Shown: piece by piece, positions 15,752 through 22,259 of the stretch | How the letters are laid out: each line of letters begins with the position of its first letter | How positions within the stretch are numbered: the stretch's first letter is position 1 | DNA from: a virus | DNA: 23,758 bases | IMG/VR virus record: IMGVR_UViG_3300025880_000116 | Location: 1 to 23,758 of that record | Strand: one strand, 5' to 3' | Program-made: the position numbers and the translations under genes | The notes under the pieces: generated by a model | Database searches by the model: none | Seen by the model: the letters and a program-made list of their open reading frames with translations, nothing else | Told to the model about the DNA's origin: nothing

Positions 15752-17808
15752 TGTCCATGAACGAAGCTGATAAGGTTAGGGATTTTGGAAACCTAGAATA
15801 CGAAGTAGAGATTAGCCCTTTTTTGGAACCTATTTCTAAGGCGGGTTTTGACCCAAATGTTGTAAAAGTAATGCAAAACGTAGGTTCTAATTACAACCCA
15901 AACACCGATGAAATTATTATTGGAAACTACACGGGGACGGCTAATTTAAGTGAACAAGCACATGAGTTTCGCCATAGAGGATTAAAAAAATTATCTTCAG
16001 AGTTTTTTTTAAACATACCAACTTTAAAAAGAGAAATGCCTCCAGAAGACTTTAAAAGTCTTTTGGATTTTTTTGAAACTGAGAGAAAGCAAAACTTTAG
16101 AAAACGGGGCGCAGCGGGCGGTTTTGGCGCGCCCGGTACTGAAGAATACAAGTTTGACAGGCAAGAAATGATAGCCGAGTTTTTTGAGGAGCCTTACGAT
16201 TACAACCTTCCTGCGCAATATTATGCTGCAACTGGAGAAGACCCCGCGTCAGCAAAATTTCAACGTGTAATGAACATTAATCCAGAAACAAAAGAGCCTT
16301 ATACCGCCGAGGAAAGAGACGCTTATGCGGCGCGTACTGGTACGGTAATAAAAAAGATGTTGCAAAGGGACACGGTTCAAGACCAGATGGATAGACTTGA
16401 AACGGTTGGTCAGAAAGAATTTAGAACGTTCGCAGACGCCGATCCTGAAACTCGGACTGGGGACGAAATATTTAAACAGGCTATGCTTGTTCAAGATTTT
16501 GCAAGAAAACAAAACGATGATGCAAAAAATTACTCTGAAGGGGGCGCAGTTATGAACGGCATTGGAACACTGAACGAAACAGCCCGTAACATGTTTCGCG
16601 GCCCGCGGGGCATTGGCGTTTACCAACAGTATGCAATGGGTGGAGAGGCTTTTGGTCCCCCTCCAATGCGCGGTCCTGATTCGCAGGGGATTGCCCGGTA
16701 CGCTCCCGGCGGTCCTGTGGAAAGTATTCGACCACAAGCTAGACCCGAGTCCGTTCCGGAGTTTTCTGCACCCTTGACCAGTTTACGTCCGCAGCCGAGA
16801 CCCGAGTCCTATTTAAATAATTTGCCAGAAGAAAAGTTTTTTGAAATAAACTCTACTCTCGATGAAAGAGACGGTTTTGAAAAACCTATTATTAAATTTA
16901 AAGACGGCACAAAAATGTTTTTAACAGATGTCGAAAACATGATTAATGGAAATAAAAGCGCGTCCGAACCTATTGTAGGTAAATCAACCGCAGAAGAAGT
17001 CTTGGAATTTTTACAAGAAAAAAACCCGACTAGCCAAGAGTTTTTAAACTACTTTAGTTCTGCGCGACTCGCGGACGGCGGCGAAGTTGAAGAACCATTG
17101 TCTCAGTATCAGGAGGCTCTGATAGCGTCTGAGTCTAGCGGCCGTTCTGATGTTGTAAATGAAAGTGGTTACAGGGGTTTGACTCAAGGTGGAGATGCCG
17201 CAATTTCTGACTTTAAAGATCAAGAGGGTTTGGACTTTACAGATGAAGAATACATAAATAGCCCTGATCTTCAAATGCAGTTTCAAAGATGGTACGAACA
17301 AAAAACCATAAACTATGTGATGGACAAAGGTCTGGATGCTTACATTGGAAGAGTAATAAAAGGCGTTCCAATTACTATGAGCTCTCTGCTCGGCATGGCA
17401 CATATTGGCGGCGATTTTGGAATGCAGCAGTTTTTAGAAACGGGCGGTCGATATGATCCCAACGACGGCAAAACAAGCCTAAGTGATTATGGCCGTAAGT
17501 TCGCAAACATGGCAATTTATGGAGAAAGCGGCGGAGAAAACTTTAACCGCGTCACTCCTGAAGATGCTTTAATGTCCATGCCCGTTGAACAAGAAGGCTC
17601 GTTAGCGTTTTACCGTCCGCGAGCAAGGCCCCCTGAAATAGAATTTTCGGCCCCGTTAACAAGCTTACGTCCGCAAGCACGGACGGTTTCTGAAGAAATG
17701 AGTTCTGTTAACCGCCCACTGGCTCTGCCAGAAGGCCGATCCATGATCGAAAAGTATGGCCTGCCCGGTGACATGCCCGAAAGCGGGATTATGTCAGCCA
17801 TCCGCTAA
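15751..17808 (+). CDS. Virion enzyme: HExxH peptidase-like N-terminus fused to a lytic transglycosylase
   Basis: This 685-aa protein has two enzyme-like parts. In the N-terminal part, a predicted strand (NTDEIIIGNY) precedes H71-E-F-R-H75, matching the zinc metallopeptidase HExxH motif, with a second acidic helix RQEMIAEFFEE (138-147) that could give the third ligand, as in gluzincins. Residues 260-330 are Gly/Pro-rich linker with GGAV, MGGEAF and GGPV motifs. The C-terminal part (about 448-590) resembles a lytic transglycosylase: E461 in SESSGRSD is the likely catalytic glutamate, followed by GYRGLTQGG and GMAHIGGDFGMQQFL ... SLSDYGRKFA. Such domains in virions open the peptidoglycan during DNA entry. 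The repeat EFSAPLTSLRPQ-x-R flanks this domain. The gene starts in a TAATG overlap (ATG 15757 is an alternative) and its end overlaps the minus-strand helicase by 20 bases. The transglycosylase is fairly sure; the peptidase is a motif-based inference. Confidence 0.65.
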   Translation: MSMNEADKVRDFGNLEYEVEISPFLEPISKAGFDPNVVKVMQNVGSNYNPNTDEIIIGNYTGTANLSEQAHEFRHRGLKKLSSEFFLNIPTLKREMPPEDFKSLLDFFETERKQNFRKRGAAGGFGAPGTEEYKFDRQEMIAEFFEEPYDYNLPAQYYAATGEDPASAKFQRVMNINPETKEPYTAEERDAYAARTGTVIKKMLQRDTVQDQMDRLETVGQKEFRTFADADPETRTGDEIFKQAMLVQDFARKQNDDAKNYSEGGAVMNGIGTLNETARNMFRGPRGIGVYQQYAMGGEAFGPPPMRGPDSQGIARYAPGGPVESIRPQARPESVPEFSAPLTSLRPQPRPESYLNNLPEEKFFEINSTLDERDGFEKPIIKFKDGTKMFLTDVENMINGNKSASEPIVGKSTAEEVLEFLQEKNPTSQEFLNYFSSARLADGGEVEEPLSQYQEALIASESSGRSDVVNESGYRGLTQGGDAAISDFKDQEGLDFTDEEYINSPDLQMQFQRWYEQKTINYVMDKGLDAYIGRVIKGVPITMSSLLGMAHIGGDFGMQQFLETGGRYDPNDGKTSLSDYGRKFANMAIYGESGGENFNRVTPEDALMSMPVEQEGSLAFYRPRARPPEIEFSAPLTSLRPQARTVSEEMSSVNRPLALPEGRSMIEKYGLPGDMPESGIMSAIR
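16759..16800 (+). repeat. First copy of EFSAPLTSLRPQ-x-R linker repeat
   Basis: This segment encodes residues 337-350 of the virion enzyme (EFSAPLTSLRPQPR), within a Pro/Arg-rich linker preceding the transglycosylase domain. A second copy lies at 17641-17682 behind that domain. The two share 13 of 14 residues but differ at many third codon positions. Confidence 0.85.
17641..17682 (+). repeat. Second copy of EFSAPLTSLRPQ-x-R linker repeat
   Basis: This segment encodes residues 631-644 (EFSAPLTSLRPQAR) after the transglycosylase domain, preceded by the Pro/Arg-rich YRPRARPPEI, which also resembles the region before the first copy. Protein conservation with synonymous DNA change argues for selection on the peptide. 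Confidence 0.85.
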
Positions 17809-19228
17809 CGTCCTCTTTAAGCACCTGTCCGGCAAGATCAATCTTGCTGCGCAGGGCGTTCAGGACTTTCTCGTCAATGGTGTTGGGCGAAACCAAATCA
17901 ATATAAGTCACGGCGTTCTTCTGCCCGATCCGGTGAGCGCGGTCCTCGGACTGTAGCCTTATCTCAAGATCGTATGAGTTGCTGTAATAGATCACAGTAT
18001 TGGCCGCTGTCAGGGTAATTCCGTATCCACCTGTCTTAGGCTGACCAACAAAGAACCGCAGGGGATCGTTAACGTCTTGAAATCGGTTAACAATCTCCTG
18101 CCGCTCGTCTTGGGGTGTTTCCCCGTAATAAAGTGCGACCGAATCGGGCCCGAAACGGTCGCGCAGGGTCTGGCAAATCTGTTGAATGTCGTGGGTATAC
18201 GACGCCCAAATGATTGCCTTCCCTGATAGCTCGTCTGTAATGCTGGTTAGTTCACTCAGACGGTTATTCTTTAGCGGTTGTATCTTCCCAACGTCGGGCT
18301 GGAAGAAACCGCAGCAAATTTGTTGTAAGCGCATGATCTGCGTCAGAACACTTTCGGTAGTTGCAATCTCCCCATCCAACTGGGCCAAAGCTAACTTCTT
18401 CATCTGCATGTAAACTTTGGCCTGTTCGTCCGTTAGTTCTACATTTCTGCGCGTGTATATTTTGTCAGGAAGGTCTAAGCACTCTTCTTTGAGGATGCGG
18501 GTAGAGAAGTTAAACAAGCGTTCGTTTAGCTCATCAAGGCGTCTGTACCCGGTTATCTCCTGAAAACTACGCGCTCCCATCATACGCTTCTGCACTATAG
18601 CGTATCGGTTTTGAAAGGCAAAGAAACTATTGTAGCCAAGCGCACGTTCGTCCAAGAAATTACACTGACTAAACAAATCCATAGGGCTTTTTGTAACAGG
18701 AGAACCCGTAAGTATGCGGCGGTACTTGCTATACTTAGTCAGTACCATGAGGTTCTTCGTGCGCTGGGCTTTGCGGTTCTTGATAGTCGTGCTCTCGTCT
18801 ACAATCACCATGTTGTCAGGGTTCTGTACCAAAAAGCGTCCCGCCATCCGCGCACCGCGAGGCGAGGAGAAAGCTTCAACGTTGATGACAAATATCTTTA
18901 GACCGTCAAAGTCTTCCATAATCATTTCTTCAAGCTCTGCGGCATACCTTTTACTCATAGTAGGCTTCCAACTTAAAACCTTACGGTTGACGGCCTCAGA
19001 CAGGTGCAACGGTATCTCGCCAAGTGCCCAGTTGTCGTAAACACCCTTGGGTGCAACAATCAACGCCGCGGTGATTTCACCCTTGTCGTAAAGAATGCCC
19101 ATGTTATCAATGGCAACCTTACTCTTACCAGTTCCCATCTCCATGAAGTACGCATGAAACTTCGCGGACCACGAGCCTTCAAGAGCTTTACGCTGATGGT
19201 CGAAGGGTTCTGTTTTGAACTGATACAA
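17789..19228 (-). CDS. SNF2-type superfamily 2 helicase
   Basis: This 479-aa protein carries the SF2/SNF2 motifs in order: Walker A MGTGKS (31-36), VAPKGV (58-63), Walker B with DEST (144-147) in place of DEAH, LTGSPVTKSP (173-182), GGYGITLTAAN (400-410) and motif VI QSEDRAHRIGQ (426-436), a hallmark of the SNF2 family. It is short, with only the two ATPase lobes, like many phage DEXH helicases thought to remodel DNA-protein complexes or assist replication or recombination. The start codon is TTG (19226-19228 on the complement), with AAGGAG six bases upstream; no ATG gives all motifs. It is the only minus-strand gene, has its own promoter, and runs tail to tail into the virion enzyme gene. 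Its exact task (replication, annealing, countering host DNA-bound proteins) is not shown by the sequence. Confidence 0.9.
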   Translation of the reverse strand: MYQFKTEPFDHQRKALEGSWSAKFHAYFMEMGTGKSKVAIDNMGILYDKGEITAALIVAPKGVYDNWALGEIPLHLSEAVNRKVLSWKPTMSKRYAAELEEMIMEDFDGLKIFVINVEAFSSPRGARMAGRFLVQNPDNMVIVDESTTIKNRKAQRTKNLMVLTKYSKYRRILTGSPVTKSPMDLFSQCNFLDERALGYNSFFAFQNRYAIVQKRMMGARSFQEITGYRRLDELNERLFNFSTRILKEECLDLPDKIYTRRNVELTDEQAKVYMQMKKLALAQLDGEIATTESVLTQIMRLQQICCGFFQPDVGKIQPLKNNRLSELTSITDELSGKAIIWASYTHDIQQICQTLRDRFGPDSVALYYGETPQDERQEIVNRFQDVNDPLRFFVGQPKTGGYGITLTAANTVIYYSNSYDLEIRLQSEDRAHRIGQKNAVTYIDLVSPNTIDEKVLNALRSKIDLAGQVLKEDVSGWLT

Positions 19229-19234
19229 AGTTTT

Positions 19235-19240
19235 CTCCTT
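19235..19240 (-). promoter_or_regulatory. Ribosome binding site supporting the TTG start of the SNF2 helicase
   Basis: On the minus strand the sequence reads AAGGAG, six bases before TTG at 19228-19226. No ATG occurs in frame between it and the first motif region that would keep a complete N-terminus, so the TTG is well supported. Confidence 0.75.
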
Positions 19241-19276
19241 TTGACGCTTGACTATAGGAATTTATAAGAATATAAG
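19241..19276 (+). promoter_or_regulatory. Sigma70-like promoter (two overlapping registers) for the replication module
   Basis: TTGACT at 19248-19253 is followed after 17 bases by TATAAG at 19271-19276, five of six matches to each consensus box. A second register uses TTGACG at 19241-19246 and TATAAG at 19263-19268 with a 16-base spacer. Transcription would start near 19275-19283, leaving a leader of about 45-50 bases before ATG 19327 with its GAGAG ribosome binding site. Confidence 0.75.
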
Positions 19277-19280
19277 CGTC
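19243..19280. promoter_or_regulatory. Inverted repeat spanning the divergent promoters (possible operator)
   Basis: GACGCTT at 19243-19249 and AAGCGTC at 19274-19280 are a perfect 7-base inverted repeat with 24 bases between, each arm next to a TATA sequence. The centre-to-centre distance is about 31 bases, three helical turns, so a dimeric or tetrameric repressor could bind both arms on one face and cover both promoters. No regulator is identified; the small HTH protein at 22256 is one candidate. Confidence 0.45.
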
Positions 19281-19288
19281 TTTGTCAA
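19261..19288 (-). promoter_or_regulatory. Sigma70-like promoter for the SNF2 helicase
   Basis: On the minus strand TTGACA (complement of 19283-19288, a perfect -35) is followed after 16 bases by TATAAA (complement of 19261-19266). The start point would be near 19254, about 26 bases before the TTG start. Its -10 overlaps the -10 boxes of the plus-strand promoter, so the two probably compete for RNA polymerase. Confidence 0.75.
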
Positions 19289-19326
19289 GGCCGTAAAAGG
19301 GTCTTTAACAACGAAAGAGAGAAAAC

Positions 19327-19896
19327 ATGAACGATATACTATCAATGATGGAATCCGACTTTGAAGATACAGTCGCTAATTCCGTAGAAAAGGGTAACCT
19401 CGGTGAGATTTCCACCTTAGCCCGAAAAATCAGACAGGCGCAACAAGAAGTCGAAGAGATTGAGAAAGACCTCAAGTCTCGGAAGAAAGACTTGTTGAAA
19501 CTGACTGATGAAGAACTGCCGTCTGCTATGCAGGAGTTGGGCATGTCTTCGTTTTCATTAGATGACGGTTCTACTGTGGATGTTAAACCTACATACGGAG
19601 CCAGCATTTTAGTGGCTAACCGCCCTCTTGCTTACGAATGGCTGCGTGAAAACGGTTACGACGATATTATTAAGAATGTCGTATCTTGTGAATTTGGTCG
19701 TGGAGAAGACGATCAAGCAAGTGCCTTTAAAGCTTTTGCTGCAAAGGAAGGCTTTCCCGCCGATCAGACCGAAAGTGTCCACTCTGGGACGCTCAAGGCT
19801 TTTGTACGGGAACGTGTCGAAGCTGGGGATGATTTCCCTATGGAATTGTTTGGGGCCTATGTAGGCCAACGCGCTATAATCAAAGGAGCAAAATAA
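19327..19896 (+). CDS. Coiled-coil phage protein, Gam / Gp157-like layout
   Basis: This 189-aa protein has a long charged helix (about residues 27-70, LARKIRQAQQEVEEIEKDLKS onward), a beta hairpin (SFSLDDGSTVDVKP, 75-88), a helix AYEWLRENGYDDIIKNVV (102-119), and a second conserved-looking part, TLKAFVRERVEAGDDFPMELFG (155-176). A coiled coil followed by a beta hairpin and a helix is also the order in Mu Gam, which binds DNA ends and blocks host RecBCD, and in the siphovirus Gp157 family. I cannot show sequence identity to either. It is first in the rightward module, directly behind the promoter, and its stop overlaps the SSB-like gene start (TAATG), which suggests a role at DNA ends or with single-stranded DNA. 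Confidence 0.45.
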   Translation: MNDILSMMESDFEDTVANSVEKGNLGEISTLARKIRQAQQEVEEIEKDLKSRKKDLLKLTDEELPSAMQELGMSSFSLDDGSTVDVKPTYGASILVANRPLAYEWLRENGYDDIIKNVVSCEFGRGEDDQASAFKAFAAKEGFPADQTESVHSGTLKAFVRERVEAGDDFPMELFGAYVGQRAIIKGAK

Positions 19897-20672
19897 TGGC
19901 GAACGCAGTTGCAAAAACAAAAAAGTCTGACGTAGTACAGTTTGACGGGGCTATGTTCGAACAGGACTCTGGTCAAGGTAATCAAAACATTACCAGTGAT
20001 GATCTGGCTCTGCCGTTTCTCAAGCTTTTAAGTGGGAATGACGACGTTTTAAACACCCATGAAACTGCTAGAAGGGGTGACATCTACAACAGCGTCTCAG
20101 GAGAGGCTGTAAGCGGCAAGGAAGGCCTGTTGGTCATTCCATGCGCCTATCAGCGTGTATTCATTCAGTGGCTCCCACGGGGCTTAGGAACGGGCGCACC
20201 TGTGGCTATCTATCAGCCTAATGACTCCACCCGACCCAAGACCGAGCGTAGCAAAGAAGACAACAAAGAATATGTTGTTGGCGGCTATGGTGACTACATC
20301 GAAGAGACACACCAACACTATGTTCTGGTAGTCAAAGAAGATGGATCAACCGAGACCGCTCTGATTGCTATGAAATCAACACAGTTGAAGAAGTCACGCA
20401 AATGGAACAGCATGATCCAATCTGTCACCATGCAGGGCAAGAACGGCCCATTTAACCCGCCGCGCTTCTCGCACATCTACCGCATCAAATCGGTAGCAGA
20501 AGAAAACTCCAAGGGTTCTTGGCACGGCTGGGAAATGTCGCGTGAAGAACCAATCCAAGATGCGAACATTTACGCACAGGCTAAAGCTTTCTCTGAAAGC
20601 GTCTTGAGCGGCGATGTAGTGGTAAAACATGAAAACGATAAAGCTGAGAACTCAAACGACATTCCGTTTTAA
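19896..20672 (+). CDS. Single-stranded DNA-binding protein, phage type
   Basis: This 258-aa protein has a beta-rich middle (about residues 76-200) with aromatic and basic residues (VFIQWLPRG, HYVLVVKEDG, KKSRKWNSM, PPRFSHIYRI) consistent with an OB-fold-like DNA-binding core. It has a polar, acidic C-terminal tail ending NDIPF. The DIPF tip matches the end of bacterial SSB proteins, which recruits partner replication and repair enzymes. The opening IALPFLKLLSG-like segment (DLALPFLKLLSG, 36-47) and GDIYNSVSGE (61-70) are phrases I know from phage SSB-type proteins. AAGGAG precedes the ATG, which overlaps the upstream stop. It sits between a putative DNA-end protein and the primase. Other single-strand-binding or recombination mediator roles are possible. 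Confidence 0.65.
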   Translation: MANAVAKTKKSDVVQFDGAMFEQDSGQGNQNITSDDLALPFLKLLSGNDDVLNTHETARRGDIYNSVSGEAVSGKEGLLVIPCAYQRVFIQWLPRGLGTGAPVAIYQPNDSTRPKTERSKEDNKEYVVGGYGDYIEETHQHYVLVVKEDGSTETALIAMKSTQLKKSRKWNSMIQSVTMQGKNGPFNPPRFSHIYRIKSVAEENSKGSWHGWEMSREEPIQDANIYAQAKAFSESVLSGDVVVKHENDKAENSNDIPF

Positions 20673-20681
20673 GTTTTACTA

Positions 20682-20703
20682 GGGGGCTGCTACGGCAGTC
20701 CCC
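20682..20703 (+). other. RNA hairpin with cUACGg tetraloop between SSB and primase genes
   Basis: In RNA, GGGGGCUGC (20682-20690) pairs with GCAGUCCCC (20695-20703) over nine base pairs with one G-U pair, closed by a UACG loop on a C-G pair. That is the UNCG type, among the most stable tetraloops known. No run of U follows, so it is not a standard intrinsic terminator. It lies 18 bases before the primase start codon, with the ribosome binding site AAGGA (20709-20713) just outside the stem. It may protect the upstream mRNA 3' side, mark a processing site or lower primase translation. Confidence 0.75.
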
Positions 20704-20720
20704 ACCGCAAGGACATAACC

Positions 20721-22259
20721 ATGACAGTTAAAAAGTTCTCGTCTATCTTTGATGGACTAAAAGAAGCTTACGGCACATACCGCATAGACAAAACGCAGTC
20801 CAACGGCAAAAATACAGGTAAAGCGGGCATCGTTCGTGAACCGCGGAACGCGGGTCTATGGGAAGGCCACTTGTCCGGCAAGGGCAACTCTATCGGCATC
20901 ATACCGATTAATGCTGACAACATGTGCAAATGGGGCTGCGTTGATATCGATCAGTATCCGCTAGACCATAAGCTTCTGTTGGAAAAGATTAGAAAATTAA
21001 AGATACCTCTGGTTGTCTGCCGTTCTAAGTCCGGTGGGGCTCACTGCTTCCTCTTCTCTACAGATTGGGTTGAAGCAAAGGACATGCAGAAATCATTGAA
21101 GAGCGTGGCCGCTGCGCTGGGCTACGGTGAGAGCGAGATATTTCCAAAGCAGATCAAACTGCACTTAGACCGCGGAGATGTAGGAAACTTTCTAAACCTA
21201 CCATATTACAACGCGGAAGAAGGTTTACGCTACGGCATCTTGGACGACGGCACATCTGCATCGCTTGAAGAGTTCTTTGAGCTTTACGAAAAGTATGCTC
21301 AAACACCAGAACAGATACAAAAGTTACAGATTACAGAAAGTGCCGAGGGTACGCCTGTTAGAGACGGTCCGCCGTGCTTGCAGCACCTCGTCAAAGAAAA
21401 AATATCCGAAGGTGGGCGCAATAACGGTCTGTTCAATATCGGGGTATATCTGCGCAAGGCTTACCCAGACAGCTGGGAAACAGAAATCCTAACGTACAAC
21501 ATGCAGTACTTAGAGCCACCTCTGCCCCTGTCAGAAGTGACGGTGGTGGCAAAGCAGCTTGAACGCAAAGATTACGCCTATAGGTGCAACGATGCGCCGA
21601 TCAACGCGCACTGTAACAAGGAGCTCTGCCAAACCCGCAAGTTTGGCATTGGGAGCGCCATACAGAACGCTACAGTAGCCAATCTGCGTAAGTATAACTC
21701 AACACCCCCGGTTTGGTTTATGGACGTTAACGGCGAGCCTCTGGAGCTAGACACGGACGCCCTGATGAGCCAGCCCATGTTTCAAAAGGCCTGCATGGAG
21801 CAACTTAACTTCATGCCCCGCTCCGTGGCAAAGCAACAGTGGGAAGGCAGGATCAGCGCCCTGCTTACAGAAATGCGCGAAAACGAAAGCGCCATCATGG
21901 AAGTCGCCGTGGATGCAAGTATCAGCGGGCAGTTCTACGATTACCTAGAAGAGTTTTGCCGCTTCCTACAGCAAGCGCAGGACAAAGAGGAAATCTTGCT
22001 TCGCCGCCCTTGGACCGACGAGGACGCTATGGTTACTTACTTCCGCCTCAAGGACTTTGAGAACTTTCTAAAGAAGAACAAATTCTTTGAGTATAAGTCG
22101 CACCGCATTGCTCAACGCTTGCGAGACATCAATGGCGACAGCACCGTGCTCAAGATCAAAGGTCGAGCCGTCCGCGTCTGGCAAATACCTGCTTACAGTG
22201 TAGGAGACATGGACATATCCACACCGGACTTTGCGCCAAAACATGGGAGCCCGTTTTGA
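20721..22259 (+). CDS. Archaeo-eukaryotic-type primase (TOTE-like AEP) with PriCT-like and Cys-cluster regions
   Basis: This 512-aa protein has an AEP primase core in its first 165 residues: GCVDID with D75 and D77 as metal-binding aspartates, the nucleotide-binding stretch SKSGGAH (102-108), and NFLNLPYYN (156-164), all typical of the TOTE-type AEP family seen in many phages. Residues about 218-285 (HLVKEKISEGGRNNGLFNIGVYLRKAY) look like a PriCT helical domain. A Cys cluster follows (YRCN, AHCNKELC; C289, C298, C303), perhaps metal binding with a nearby His. The C-terminal 150 residues end in a winged-helix-like region (AMVTYFRLKDFENFL ... KGRAVRVWQIP). There is no helicase ATPase domain, so unwinding must come from another protein. 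AAGGA at 20709-20713 serves ATG 20721. Confidence 0.8.
   Translation: MTVKKFSSIFDGLKEAYGTYRIDKTQSNGKNTGKAGIVREPRNAGLWEGHLSGKGNSIGIIPINADNMCKWGCVDIDQYPLDHKLLLEKIRKLKIPLVVCRSKSGGAHCFLFSTDWVEAKDMQKSLKSVAAALGYGESEIFPKQIKLHLDRGDVGNFLNLPYYNAEEGLRYGILDDGTSASLEEFFELYEKYAQTPEQIQKLQITESAEGTPVRDGPPCLQHLVKEKISEGGRNNGLFNIGVYLRKAYPDSWETEILTYNMQYLEPPLPLSEVTVVAKQLERKDYAYRCNDAPINAHCNKELCQTRKFGIGSAIQNATVANLRKYNSTPPVWFMDVNGEPLELDTDALMSQPMFQKACMEQLNFMPRSVAKQQWEGRISALLTEMRENESAIMEVAVDASISGQFYDYLEEFCRFLQQAQDKEEILLRRPWTDEDAMVTYFRLKDFENFLKKNKFFEYKSHRIAQRLRDINGDSTVLKIKGRAVRVWQIPAYSVGDMDISTPDFAPKHGSPF
22245..22249 (+). promoter_or_regulatory. Ribosome binding site supporting the TTG start of the HTH gene
   Basis: GGGAG lies six bases before TTG 22256, inside the end of the primase gene. 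The alternative in-frame ATG at 22280 has only AAAGAA ahead of it, so TTG is preferred. Confidence 0.55.

Noticed and set aside
16249-16737. Minus-strand open frame of 162 aa inside the virion enzyme gene
   Set aside because: Composition is that of an antisense shadow (Cys, His and Phe scattered) and nothing marks a start.
17776-17787. CCCG-AAAG-CGGG hairpin near the end of the virion enzyme gene as a terminator
   Set aside because: Four-pair stem, inside coding sequence of both strands' ends, with no T run on either side.
17832-17847. Palindrome GCAAGATCAATCTTGC as terminator or operator
   Set aside because: It lies inside the helicase gene, codes ordinary residues and lacks a T tract; a 16-base match of this type can arise by chance.
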